Below, in pieces: positions 17,719-25,629 of a stretch of 64,000 nucleotides of DNA. Source of the DNA: Streptomyces hygroscopicus subsp. hygroscopicus (GTDB lineage: Bacteria; Actinomycetota; Actinomycetes; Streptomycetales; Streptomycetaceae); assembly GCF_030269125.1 (NCBI RefSeq), contig NZ_BSSM01000003.1, positions 526,240 through 590,239 of the forward strand, read 5' to 3'. A model generated the notes under the pieces. It searched no databases. It was given only the letters and a program-made list of their open reading frames with translations, and had not been told where the DNA came from. Both the position numbers and the translations under genes were made by a program. The first letter of the stretch is position 1, and every line of letters starts with the position of its first letter.

Positions 17719-18360
17719 TCAGGAACCGGCGGTGAACCGGCGCCGTGGGAAGCGGTTCTGCTCCAGTTCGTCGACGAGGACCGCCGCGAAGTCCCCTTCG
17801 GTGACCGCGCTGTCGCCGTCGGCGTTGACGACGGCCTCGTCGCCCGCCCGCACGACGTGGCGGCCGGTCTTCTCTCCCGGGAGCAGGTATTGCGGCGGAG
17901 GAGTGAAAGTCCACTCGACGTCGTCCCCGGCGCCCTCCAGGATTCGCGGCGCTTCCGCCTGGGCCAGTGCCTCGGCCCGGTACCGCTTGGGGAACCCGGG
18001 CGCGTCCACGGCCCGCGGGCCGGGGGCGACGTGGAGGCTGCCGCCCCCGCCGACGAACGCGATGCGCCGGACGCCGGCCCGCGGGGCGGGCTCGAGCAGC
18101 AGGGCGGCCGTGGCGGGGATGCGCGAGCGGTCGGCGGTGGTCCGGTCGGTCACCGACGGGACGATGACGTAGCTGCCGGCGACGGCGTCGGCGATCGAGT
18201 CCCGGTCGTCGAGGCAGGCGGGTACCGCTCGGGCTCCCCTGATCGCGGCCGGCGCGGCCGGGTCGCGGCCGATGGCCATCACCTCGTGTCCTCGGGCGAG
18301 CGCCTCGCGGGCGATCGCTCCGCCGAGCCGGCCGGAGGCTCCGATGATGGCGATGTCCAC
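17719..18360 (-). CDS. NAD(P)H-binding Rossmann protein (NmrA / YwnB-like atypical SDR)
   Basis: This 213-residue protein starts with a textbook dinucleotide-binding strand (MDIAIIGASGRLGGAIAREAL). It continues with the VFVGGGGSL-type strand typical of NAD(P)H-binding atypical SDRs. It lacks the classical YxxxK pair, as is normal for this subgroup. It sits 59 bp after an MFS gene and 76 bp before an LLM oxidoreductase on the same strand, and a quinone or flavin-related redox role is plausible. The divergent LysR at 19811 is the likely controller of the whole row. Confidence 0.85.
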   Translation of the reverse strand: MDIAIIGASGRLGGAIAREALARGHEVMAIGRDPAAPAAIRGARAVPACLDDRDSIADAVAGSYVIVPSVTDRTTADRSRIPATAALLLEPAPRAGVRRIAFVGGGGSLHVAPGPRAVDAPGFPKRYRAEALAQAEAPRILEGAGDDVEWTFTPPPQYLLPGEKTGRHVVRAGDEAVVNADGDSAVTEGDFAAVLVDELEQNRFPRRRFTAGS

Positions 18361-18419
18361 TGCTGTGCCGCTCCTGTCGGGTGAAGAGGTGGGGTGTGAC
18401 CGAGAGGTGAGGGGGCGGG

Positions 18420-19688
18420 TCAGGCGGTGGCCGAGCGGCGCCGGGCCAGGACGGCGACCGCGCCGAGCAGGACCACGAGCAGGCCGGCGAACCAGGTCAT
18501 CACCGTGACCGCGGCGAAGGAGCGGGTGGCCACACCGATACCGACGGCCGGCACCGTCAGTCCGAGGTAGGAGATCAGGAACAGTCCGGCGAGGGCCTCA
18601 CTGCGCTTGGCGGGCACGGCCAGTGCGGCGACGGTGCCGAGGGACGCCTTGAAGAGCACGCCCGCGCCGATGCCGGCGACGATTCCGCCCACGAGGAAGA
18701 CGGCCAGAGTGGCGGTGTGCATCCCGATGACGAGCGTCACCACGCCGACCGCCTGGGCCGACATCCCCAGCTTCCGCTTGGCTGCGGTGGTCAGGCGGGA
18801 GGTCAGGCTCTGCGCGGCGGCCGCGGCGCCGAAGACGGCGAAGACGATCAGACCGGCGAGCGCGCGGGAGGAGTGGTGCAGCGAGCCGGCGACGAATCCC
18901 GGTGCCACGGAGGTGAACAGGCCGAAGACGGCGAAGGAGGCGAATCCGGCGGCCGCGGCGGCGGTGTATCCGGCCCGGTCGTCGACGTCCACCGAGATGC
19001 GCTGGGGCCGGTAGGCGGGCCTGACGAACTGTTCCTCGACCGTCTCGGGCGTCAGCGCGATCGCGGCGATGCTTGCCAGCAGCAGGACGGCGAACACCAT
19101 GTAGGGGGTGCGCAGCGGGCCGGTGACCCACTGGGCCAGGACGCCGGCGACGAGCGGGCCGATGCCGAGGCCGCCGATGTTGGCGGCGGTCGACACCAGT
19201 TCGAAGCGCTGGGGGGAGGCGCCGGGCCGGTGCGCGGTGTGCAGTTCGTGCAGGTGGGCCGTCGCGGTGGCGGTGACCATGCCCACGCCGAGCCCGGTGA
19301 TGACCCTGGCGGCGAGCAGGACGGGCAGCGACGTGTTCGTCAGGAAGAGCACGGCGGCGATCAGTTCCAGGCCGATCGCCGGCATGAGGATCTTCTTGCG
19401 GCCGACCCAGTCCGATATGTGACCGGCCAGCACCAGACTGATCACGACGCCCACCGCGTAGGCGGCGAAGACGACCGTGACCATGAAGGTGGAGAACCCG
19501 TCCTTCGCCATGTACAGCGGGTACAGCGGGGTGGGCACGGTGGAGAACGCCATCGAGGTCAGGAACGCGAAGGCGATGAGTGAGAACCCGATGCCGTGGC
19601 GCCGGGCACTGGCGCGGCGCCGGGCGGGACCGTGCGCACCGGCTGTCGCGGCGGGCTTCTTGTGGGACGCGGGGATCGACTGCGCCAT
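18420..19688 (-). CDS. MFS transporter (12-TM)
   Basis: This 422-residue major-facilitator protein has about 12 hydrophobic segments. The first helix carries PTPLYPLYM and motif A is GHISDWVGRKKILMP. A helix with GLGVGMVTATATAHLHEL resembles motif B/C of sugar- or drug-type carriers. The C-terminal half (GIGAGVLFKASLGTVA) is intact. It is the first gene of a six-gene minus-strand row and is transcribed divergently from a LysR gene, with two palindromes in the gap. This is the classical arrangement for LysR-controlled efflux or uptake. Confidence 0.9.
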   Translation of the reverse strand: MAQSIPASHKKPAATAGAHGPARRRASARRHGIGFSLIAFAFLTSMAFSTVPTPLYPLYMAKDGFSTFMVTVVFAAYAVGVVISLVLAGHISDWVGRKKILMPAIGLELIAAVLFLTNTSLPVLLAARVITGLGVGMVTATATAHLHELHTAHRPGASPQRFELVSTAANIGGLGIGPLVAGVLAQWVTGPLRTPYMVFAVLLLASIAAIALTPETVEEQFVRPAYRPQRISVDVDDRAGYTAAAAAGFASFAVFGLFTSVAPGFVAGSLHHSSRALAGLIVFAVFGAAAAAQSLTSRLTTAAKRKLGMSAQAVGVVTLVIGMHTATLAVFLVGGIVAGIGAGVLFKASLGTVAALAVPAKRSEALAGLFLISYLGLTVPAVGIGVATRSFAAVTVMTWFAGLLVVLLGAVAVLARRRSATA

Positions 19689-19760
19689 GACGGGCTTCTC
19701 CAGACCTGAGGCGAGCGGTTGTTTGAGCGTTTAACAGAATGGCTCGCGAGAACCATCTCG

Positions 19761-19776
19761 TCCAACGAAAGTTGGA
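19761..19776. promoter_or_regulatory. Palindrome 1 in the LysR/MFS intergenic region
   Basis: A perfect inverted repeat TCCAAC-GAAA-GTTGGA lies between the divergent MFS (start 19688) and LysR (start 19811) genes. Its position suggests it is a binding or activation site for the LysR protein. Confidence 0.55.
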
Positions 19777-19786
19777 GACCGTGACC

Positions 19787-19801
19787 ATCTCTATGGGAGA
19801 T
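19787..19801. promoter_or_regulatory. T-N11-A LysR box
   Basis: The 15-bp element ATCTC-TATGG-GAGAT has perfect 5-bp arms and fits the T-N11-A rule of LysR operators (T at 19788, A at 19800). It lies 9 bases before the chosen LysR start codon, so binding there could repress the regulator's own gene. Confidence 0.65.
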
Positions 19802-19810
19802 ACTTGGTGG

Positions 19811-20695
19811 ATGGAACTGCGTCAGCTCGCATGCTTCGTCGCCGTGGCCGACGAAGGGAACTTCACCCGCGCCGCGGCCCGGCTGCACATCGTCCAGTCC
19901 GCGGTGTCCAGCACGATCAAGAGTCTCGAACGTGAACTCGACACGCCGCTGCTGGACCGCAACTCCAAGCGGGTGCTCCTCACCGACGCCGGCGCCGCAC
20001 TGCTTCCGCGCGCACGCGCCGCGCTGCACGCCGCGCAGGAGGCGGCGGACGCGGTCGCCGAGGTCCGCGGCGGGCTGCGCGGCACCCTGCGGCTGGGGAC
20101 ACTGACCTCGGTCCGGGTGCTCGATCTCCCGGCGCTGCTCGGCGAGTTCCACCGCCGGCACCCCGGTGTGCTGCTCCAGACCAGCGCGCTCCCGTCCGGC
20201 TCGCAGGGCCTGGTGGAAGCGCTCCTCGAACGGCGCCTCGACCTCGCCTTCGTCTCCCTGCCGGGCCCGCGCCCCGCGGGCATCACGCTGACCGATCTCA
20301 CCAGTTCGGTCCTCGACCTGGTCGTCCCGGCGGGCCACCCGCTGGCGCGGCGCGAGAGCGTGTCCCTCGCCGACCTGAGCGGGCTCGACTTCGTCGACTC
20401 CCCGGTGGGATACGGCAATCGCACGGTCGCCGACCGCGCCTTCGCCGCCGCGTCCGTGGCCCGCCGGGTCGCCGTGGAGATCACCGATGTCGCCACCGGA
20501 GTGGACTTCGTACGGCACGGCCTCGGCGTGGCCCTGCTGCCCCGGTTCGCCCTCCGGGCGGCCGAGGACGTCGCCACGCTCACGGTGCACGACGCCGACC
20601 TGAACTGGCCGCTCTCGCTCGCCGTGGCGAGCGGGCACAGACCCGGCGCCGCGGCCCGCGCCCTGATCGAGATGGCCCGCGAGTTCGTGGCCTGA
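19811..20695 (+). CDS. LysR-family transcriptional regulator
   Basis: This 294-residue protein has an N-terminal winged HTH (MELRQLACFVAVADEGNFTRAA, then SAVSSTIKSLERELDTPLLDR). The effector-binding domain follows, with LRLGTLTSV opening the first subdomain and the usual strand VDFVRHGLGVALLP near residue 240. I start it at the ATG at 19811, because MELRQL is the standard LysR N-terminus. The upstream in-frame starts (19739, 19793) would place the operator palindromes inside the coding region. It is divergent from the MFS/NAD(P)/LLM/DHA2/ALDH row and is its probable regulator. A strong terminator follows. Confidence 0.93.
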   Translation: MELRQLACFVAVADEGNFTRAAARLHIVQSAVSSTIKSLERELDTPLLDRNSKRVLLTDAGAALLPRARAALHAAQEAADAVAEVRGGLRGTLRLGTLTSVRVLDLPALLGEFHRRHPGVLLQTSALPSGSQGLVEALLERRLDLAFVSLPGPRPAGITLTDLTSSVLDLVVPAGHPLARRESVSLADLSGLDFVDSPVGYGNRTVADRAFAAASVARRVAVEITDVATGVDFVRHGLGVALLPRFALRAAEDVATLTVHDADLNWPLSLAVASGHRPGAAARALIEMAREFVA

Positions 20696-20720
20696 CCGGG
20701 CCGGCCGGCGAGCAGCACCG

Positions 20721-20748
20721 GGCCGGCTCCGGCACCCCGGAGCCGGCC
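20721..20748 (+). terminator. Hairpin terminator after the LysR gene
   Basis: A perfect 12-bp stem (GGCCGGCTCCGG at 20721-20732 with CCGGAGCCGGCC at 20737-20748) has a 4-base loop. It lies 25 bases after the LysR stop. It has no T-run, but stems this strong usually terminate in GC-rich actinobacteria. Confidence 0.75.
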
Positions 20749-20802
20749 GATCGTCGTCGCGCTCACTCACCGGGGCAACGTATGGCCGTCACATGGACTG
20801 GG

Positions 20803-21105
20803 TCATGACATGAATGTGCGAGAACCACCGGCATACCCCGCGTACGCCGTCGGCCTCGGTCCGCCGCTCCCCGGGACTCCAGGCGAGGGAGTGGGCGGTG
20901 ACCACCCACTGCCGGTTGCCGTTGCCGAAACGGAGGTCCCGCTGGGCCGAGGCAGCGCGATGTTCACGATGGTGGCGTCCAGCACCACCATCGGCCGGGC
21001 CAGGGCGATGACGCCGAGTACCGACCAGCGTCGGCTGTCCCCCCGCGCAGGAGGCGCGACCCCGTGGTCGGGCGCGGTGGCGGAGCGGTGGTCGTCATGA
21101 CTCAT
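20803..21105 (-). pseudogene. N-terminal remnant of a DHA2-type MFS transporter
   Basis: The minus strand encodes SRRWSVLGVIALARPMVVLD and then ATIVNIALP, the first helix and motif D1 of a DHA2 exporter. At that point one base is missing. The homologous reading continues one frame over as QRDLRFGNGNRQWVVTAHSLAW, where another break joins it to unrelated sequence. Helices 2-14 are absent. The original start was probably the ATG at 21105 (MSHDDH). It is a deletion and frameshift relic. Confidence 0.75.
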
Positions 21106-21324
21106 CGAGGGCACGCCGGGAGCCGGCGGGACCTGGCGAGGGCACCGAACCGGCTGCTACCCCGCAAGCGGGCGTGCTCGCGGGGGAGAGGCGCACTGCC
21201 GCCCCGCCGGAGCCGGGCTCGGACCGTCTCCCACCCTCTTTTCCGCCACCGCGTTCAGCCATGGAGACCGCACCAGGACCGCGTACGGCGGTCCGTGGGG
21301 AGCGCCCCACAGCCGTCGGGGGTG

Positions 21325-21684
21325 TCAGGGCTCTCGCGCGCCGGGTACCGGAATCCAGGTGTGCGACCAGACGGCGAGCGCGTCCAGGACCGGTTCCAGC
21401 TCGCGGCCCTTGCGGGTGAGGCGGTACTCGACCTCGACGGGGGTCGTGGAGAGCACATGGCGTTCCACCAGTCCGTCGCGTTGCAGTCCGCGCAGGCGCT
21501 GCGCCAGCATGGTGTCGCTGATTCCCGGGATCGCGCCCCTGATCTGCGTGTAGCGCAGCCGGCCCGAGAACAGTGCCCGCAGGATGGCACCGGTCCACCG
21601 CGCACCGATCATCTCGATCGCCGTATGGAAGCGGGCGCAGACGGCATGGCCGTCCTCGCCCGTCGGCACCTGCCCCGGTGTCAC
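21325..21684 (-). CDS. HxlR-family transcriptional regulator
   Basis: This 119-residue winged-helix regulator of the HxlR (MarR-like) type has the N-terminal Cys (AVCARFHTAIEMIGARWTG) followed by LRALFSGRLRYTQIRGAIPG, ISDTMLAQRLRGLQRDGLVER and VEYRLTRKGREL. Such proteins often sense quinones or electrophiles through that Cys and control flavin or quinone reductases. The proper start is GTG at 21684, which overlaps the natural stop of the upstream FMN reductase (GTGA). A one-base insertion in that gene puts the two proteins in one continuous frame, so a fused product is possible. Confidence 0.85.
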   Translation of the reverse strand: MTPGQVPTGEDGHAVCARFHTAIEMIGARWTGAILRALFSGRLRYTQIRGAIPGISDTMLAQRLRGLQRDGLVERHVLSTTPVEVEYRLTRKGRELEPVLDALAVWSHTWIPVPGAREP

Positions 21685-22257
21685 GAAGCGGCCGACTCCC
21701 GCAGCGGGCGCAGTGCCTCGGTCATGCGCACCAGTTCGTCGAGCATGGCGTCGGCGGCGCCGCGCATGATGTCGTTGGGCACCAGCCGCTTGTCCTCGTC
21801 GATGAAGGTTCACGAACGGGATCGACACCGCCTCGAAGACCGGCGTCATCTTCAGGGTGGTGACCACCTGCTTGATCATCTGCGCCGCGCGCGTGCCCGC
21901 GGAGACGCCGCCGTAACTGACCATGCCGACCGGCTTGTACTGCCACTCGTTGTGCAGGTAGTCGATCGCGTTCTTCAGTTCGGCGTTGTAGCCGAAGTTG
22001 TACTCCGGCATCACGAAGACGAATGCGTCCGCCTCGGAGATCTTCGCACTCCAGTCGAGGGTGTGCTGGTGCGTGTAACGGCCGAGGCGCGGATGGTGGG
22101 GCTCGTTCATGAAGGGGAGGTTCACCTCCGCCAGGTCGACCACCTCTGTCTCGGTGAAGCCGCCGTGCTCCGCCGCCTCCTTCTCGATCCATTCGGCGAC
22201 GCTCGGCCCGACCCGGCCGGGGCGCGTGCTGGCCACGATGATCTCAAGCTTGCTCAT
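21681..22257 (-). pseudogene. NADPH-dependent FMN reductase, frameshifted near its end
   Basis: The gene starts at ATG 22257 (MSKLEIIVASTRPGR) and shows a complete flavodoxin-like FMN reductase pattern: the STRPGRVG phosphate loop, VFVMPEYNFGYNAELKNAIDYL and KPVGMVSYGGVSAGTRAAQMI. After SIPFVN an extra base (GG at about 21807-21808 on the plus strand) shifts the frame. The expected ending FIDEDKRLVPND...ALRPLRES is intact in the next frame and stops at 21681-21683. As sequenced, translation runs on in frame into the HxlR gene, giving a 314-residue hybrid. This is either a single-base mutation or a sequencing error; about 150 of the roughly 190 residues are unaffected. Confidence 0.8.
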
Positions 22258-22387
22258 GTCTCCGCCCACTCTCTACATGACTGAGTGACAACACCTGAGA
22301 TGAGCTTAGTCAATAAATTTTTCTTAGTGTGGAAGCATGGTCGAGAACTGGCCATATCTCCACGACATGTGGGTGAGGTGCAGGGAC

Positions 22388-23095
22388 TCAATGCTGTCCC
22401 TCCGGACTGATGTTGTGTTCACGGGTCAGCCGAAGTGCTTCCTCGCGGTCTCGCCGGTCCAGGGCGTCCACCAGCGCGCGATGCAGCTCATGACGCCGTG
22501 CGACGTACTCGCCGAGCGGCTGATCGCCGTCGGGCAGTACGGACAGCGTGTGGCTCTCGATGAGCTCGAGCAGACTGGTGTAGAGCGAGCTGAGCAGGGC
22601 GTTCGGGCTGATGGCGGCGATGGCGGCGTGCAGCCGCCAGTTGGCGCGGACGAAGGCGGCCGCGTCCCCCTCGTCGGCGGCCGCCGCCATGGCGGCGAGG
22701 TGTTCCCGCAGCCTGGCGATGTCGGCGGGGGAGGCGTGCCACAGTGCGTCCTCGACGATCAGCGGTTCGAGTGCGTCCCGGATGCGTACGGCGTCGGCGA
22801 CGTCGTTCTGCCGGGTGTCCAGGGCGAGGACGGAGTTGCCGAGCCGGACCATGGGCGACTGCTCGGCGCTGAACAGTCCGCCGCCGGGGCCGGGGCGCAC
22901 GGTGACCAGTCCGCGGGCCTGGAGCAGTCGCAGCGCCTCGTTGAAGGTACCGACCGAGACCTCGCACAAGGTGCGCAGCTCCTCCTTCGTGCCGAGGCGG
23001 GAGCCTGGTGGCACGCTGCTGACCAGCTGCGCGACCCGTTCGGCCGCCCGTTCGGCCCGTCCGGAGGCCGCGGGGCGGCCGGGGACGACGGTCAC
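22388..23095 (-). CDS. GntR-family regulator with FCD domain (FadR type)
   Basis: This 235-residue protein has a winged HTH (residues about 10-75: RAAERVAQLVSS, GSRLGTKEELRTLCEVSVGTFNEALRLLQARGLVTVRPG). An FCD ligand-binding domain follows with the expected metal- and effector-site acids and histidines (RIRDALEP, RANWRLHAAIAAIS, RRHELHRALVDALDRRD). I choose GTG 23095, which has AGGAGG five bases upstream. The longer frame would run through the operator region. It is divergent from the FAH/VOC genes, and two matching palindromes lie in the gap, so it most likely represses that catabolic pair. Confidence 0.88.
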   Translation of the reverse strand: MTVVPGRPAASGRAERAAERVAQLVSSVPPGSRLGTKEELRTLCEVSVGTFNEALRLLQARGLVTVRPGPGGGLFSAEQSPMVRLGNSVLALDTRQNDVADAVRIRDALEPLIVEDALWHASPADIARLREHLAAMAAAADEGDAAAFVRANWRLHAAIAAISPNALLSSLYTSLLELIESHTLSVLPDGDQPLGEYVARRHELHRALVDALDRRDREEALRLTREHNISPEGQH

Positions 23096-23121
23096 CGCGG
23101 CCTCCTGTGGCTGATATCGAT

Positions 23122-23138
23122 ATTCATCATGATGATTT
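23122..23138. promoter_or_regulatory. GntR operator candidate, copy 1
   Basis: ATTCATCATGATGATTT contains a perfect 12-bp palindrome (TCATCATGATGA). It lies 27 bases before the GntR start codon, and a near copy occurs at 23188-23204. Confidence 0.65.
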
Positions 23139-23187
23139 ATCGCTCCGTCCTCTTGACGCCCGCATGCCGTGGGCGCAACATCAAGAT

Positions 23188-23204
23188 AATCATCATGCTG
23201 AATT
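23188..23204. promoter_or_regulatory. GntR operator candidate, copy 2
   Basis: AATCATCATGCTGAATT matches copy 1 in 14 of 17 positions and is itself a near-palindrome. The two copies are 66 bp apart centre to centre (about six helix turns), which suits cooperative binding with looping across the divergent promoters. Confidence 0.65.
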
Positions 23205-23330
23205 GCCGGCGGGCGCGGCAAGGTCCTGGACCGCCTGGTAGTCGGCGTGATCACCCAGCGTCGGCGGACGCCCGTCGCGCGTGTTCCTGCGAGTGCTGTC
23301 GCCTTCTGCCTCTGAGTTCGGGAGTCACCC

Positions 23331-24173
23331 ATGCGCATCGCCAACCTCTCCGGCCGTCTCGTCCTGATCCACGACGGCCTGGCCGTCGACGTCGAACGGG
23401 CCAGCGACGGCACCTTCCCGGCCGATCCACAGGCCGTCTACGAACGTTGGGAGGAGTTCCGTTCCTGGGCCGAGCGCGCGGAGCTGCCGGCCGGCGAGCC
23501 CTTCGAGCAGGCCGCACTCGGCTCTCCGGTGCCGGCCCCGCGCCAGACCCTCGCGATCGGCCTCAACTACCGCGACCACGCGGCCGAGTCGGGCTTCACG
23601 GTTCCCGAGGGCCTGCCGCCGGTGTTCACCAAGTTCGTCACCAGCATCACCGGTCCCGTCACCGAGGTGAAGCTCCCGGCCGACGGGCACACCGACTGGG
23701 AGGTCGAGCTGGTGGCGGTCATCGGCCGCCGTGCCGAGGCCGTGCCGGAGGCCGAGGCCTGGGCGCATGTGGCGGGGCTGACGGTGGGGCAGGACATCTC
23801 CGAGCGGGTGGTGCAACTGGCGGGACCGGCACCTCAGTTCAGCCTGGGCAAGTCCCATCCCGGCTTCGCCCCGATCGGCCCGTGGCTGGTCACGCCGGAT
23901 GAGTTCGCCAACCGCGACGACCTGGAACTGCGCTGCGCCGTCAACGGCGAGGAGGTCCAGAAGGGCCGTACCCGCGACCTGATCTTCTCCGTGCCCACGC
24001 TGATCGCACGGCTGTCCGCGGTGCTGCCGCTGCTGCCCGGAGACATCATCTTCACCGGAACCCCGGCCGGCGTGGGCCTCGGGCGCAATCCGCAGCGCTG
24101 GCTGGCGGCGGGGGACGAACTCGTCAGCACCATCGAGGGCATCGGCGAGCTGCGCCAGACCTTCGTCGCCTGA
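23331..24173 (+). CDS. Fumarylacetoacetate-hydrolase (FAH) family protein
   Basis: This 280-residue protein has an N-terminal cap (MRIANLSGRLVLI) and the FAH catalytic domain from about residue 70: IGLNYRDHAAESG, PPVFTKFVTSITGP, the metal-ligand motif DWEVELVAVIGR, VAGLTVGQDISER and FTGTPAGVGLGR. Members hydrolyse or hydrate C-C bonds of 2,4-diketo acids or related products of aromatic ring cleavage. All metal-binding acidic residues appear present. It is followed 34 bp later by a two-domain VOC protein, and a GntR regulator diverges upstream. Together they look like a meta-cleavage-type catabolic module. Confidence 0.9.
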   Translation: MRIANLSGRLVLIHDGLAVDVERASDGTFPADPQAVYERWEEFRSWAERAELPAGEPFEQAALGSPVPAPRQTLAIGLNYRDHAAESGFTVPEGLPPVFTKFVTSITGPVTEVKLPADGHTDWEVELVAVIGRRAEAVPEAEAWAHVAGLTVGQDISERVVQLAGPAPQFSLGKSHPGFAPIGPWLVTPDEFANRDDLELRCAVNGEEVQKGRTRDLIFSVPTLIARLSAVLPLLPGDIIFTGTPAGVGLGRNPQRWLAAGDELVSTIEGIGELRQTFVA

Positions 24174-24207
24174 GCACCCACCCGATCGACGGACACAGGA
24201 GTCACCC

Positions 24208-25134
24208 ATGGCACTGCACCGTCTGACCTCCATCACCATGGGGGTCCCCAACGTCGCCGAGACCGCGGCCTATTACACGGACTTCGGTCTCGCACCGGAA
24301 GCCGACGGCTGGTTCGCCACCCGCGACGCCGGCCGTCAGCTGCACATCGTGCACGCGCCCACGCGTCGCCTCGTCGAGGTGCGTGTCGGCGCGGACACCC
24401 CCGACGATCTGGCCGCCGCCGCCTCCCGCCTGCACCGCCTGGGCGTCGCATCCCGCGTCGAGGGCACGACGCTGACCGCGTGCGACAGGGCCACGGGCGT
24501 CCGCGCGGTCCTGGACGTCGTTCCCCGGCTGGTCCAGGACCCGGTGCCGGCACCCCTGTACAACGGCCCCGGCCGCGCCGACCGCACCGGCTCGCGGGCC
24601 GCCGGCGTGCTGCGCACGGGCCCGGTGCGCCCCCGCAGGTTAGGGCACGCCGTCCTCGGTACCACGGACTTCGAGACCACCACCGCCTTCTTCCGTGACG
24701 GGCTCGGCTTCAAGGCCTCCGATTACGTCAAGGACCACGGGGCGTTCCTGCGCTGCTCCACCGATCACCACAACGTCTTCGTCATCGCCATGCCCGTCAC
24801 CTTCCTGCACCACACCTCCTGGCAGGTCGACGACATCGACGACATCGGCCGCGGCGCCTTCGCCATGCTGGAGGACCACCCCGAGCGGCACGTGTGGGGC
24901 CTTGGCCGGCACCACGCGGGGTCCAACTTCTTCTGGTACCTCAAGGATCCGGCCGGGAACTTCAGCGAGTACTACTCCGACATGGACTGCGTCGTCGACG
25001 ACCAGCTGTGGACCCCCGAGGTGCTCGAAGGGACCAAGGGCCTGTTCGACTGGGGTCCGCCGCCCCCGCCGTCCTTCCTCGCCCCCGACGACCTCGCCGC
25101 CCTGATGACGGGCTCCCACAGCGCGGTGCGGTAG
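24208..25134 (+). CDS. Two-domain VOC-family protein (extradiol-dioxygenase-like)
   Basis: This 308-residue protein has two vicinal-oxygen-chelate repeats (about 5-100 and 145-280). The second repeat keeps the usual Fe/Mn ligands of type I extradiol dioxygenases: His in LGHAVLGTTDF (about residue 148), His in FLHHTSWQVDD (about 200) and Glu in FSEYYSDMD (about 253). It probably cleaves a catechol-like ring, feeding the FAH-family enzyme encoded 34 bp upstream. The first repeat looks non-catalytic. A strong hairpin terminator follows at 25175. Confidence 0.88.
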   Translation: MALHRLTSITMGVPNVAETAAYYTDFGLAPEADGWFATRDAGRQLHIVHAPTRRLVEVRVGADTPDDLAAAASRLHRLGVASRVEGTTLTACDRATGVRAVLDVVPRLVQDPVPAPLYNGPGRADRTGSRAAGVLRTGPVRPRRLGHAVLGTTDFETTTAFFRDGLGFKASDYVKDHGAFLRCSTDHHNVFVIAMPVTFLHHTSWQVDDIDDIGRGAFAMLEDHPERHVWGLGRHHAGSNFFWYLKDPAGNFSEYYSDMDCVVDDQLWTPEVLEGTKGLFDWGPPPPPSFLAPDDLAALMTGSHSAVR

Positions 25135-25174
25135 CCCTCGGCGCACCGCGCCCGCAGGCGGCTGAGATCGCGCG

Positions 25175-25214
25175 CGCTCCGGTGTCGACCGGCTCGCCGT
25201 TCGACACCGGAGCG
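25175..25214. terminator. Strong bidirectional hairpin between convergent genes
   Basis: A perfect 14-bp inverted repeat (CGCTCCGGTGTCGA at 25175-25188, TCGACACCGGAGCG at 25201-25214) encloses a 12-base loop. It lies 41 bases after the VOC gene and 63 bases past the end of the convergent small-peptide gene, so it can end both transcripts. Confidence 0.8.
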
Positions 25215-25276
25215 TGGCTGTTCCGGCGCGCTTCCGCTCCGCTCCGGGCTCAGTCGCCCCTCGACGGGAGGGAGAA

Positions 25277-25420
25277 CTACCAGCCGCCGCAGCCGTATTC
25301 GCCGCAGTAGCCGGCGGGCTGCACGCTGGCTCCCGTCGTGGTCGTCGCGGCGAAGCTGGAGGTGGCACCCAGCAGGGTGACACCGATGGCGAGCAGGCAT
25401 GCGGCGAGTGCACGGCGCAT
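25277..25420 (-). CDS. Small secreted Cys-containing peptide
   Basis: This 47-residue ORF has a clear Sec signal peptide: MRRALAA, a hydrophobic core, and a cleavage site after about SSFA. The predicted mature peptide has about 20 residues, starting with a Thr-rich run and ending AGYCGEYGCGGW. The two Cys could form a small disulfide loop. GAGGAG precedes the ATG by 9 bases. A longer reading from 25501 adds residues that would bury the signal peptide, so I reject it. I do not recognise a family; a secreted signalling or surface peptide is possible. Confidence 0.6.
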   Translation of the reverse strand: MRRALAACLLAIGVTLLGATSSFAATTTTGASVQPAGYCGEYGCGGW

Positions 25421-25629
25421 GGGAATCAACTCCTCAGAGAGTTCGGACTGACTGTTCGAGCTGACCATGCCAAACAGGCGAAAGCAAAAGGAAACGGTCA
25501 TGGTGCCCGTCCGTGCATGCCGCCTTTCCCGTTTATGTCTGATTGCTGCTCAGTTCGGCGAAGTGCCGCGCTTTTCCCGTGGGTGTGGCCCGCGCCGTGC
25601 CGACGTCGGCCCAGCCCGCGCACGAGCCG

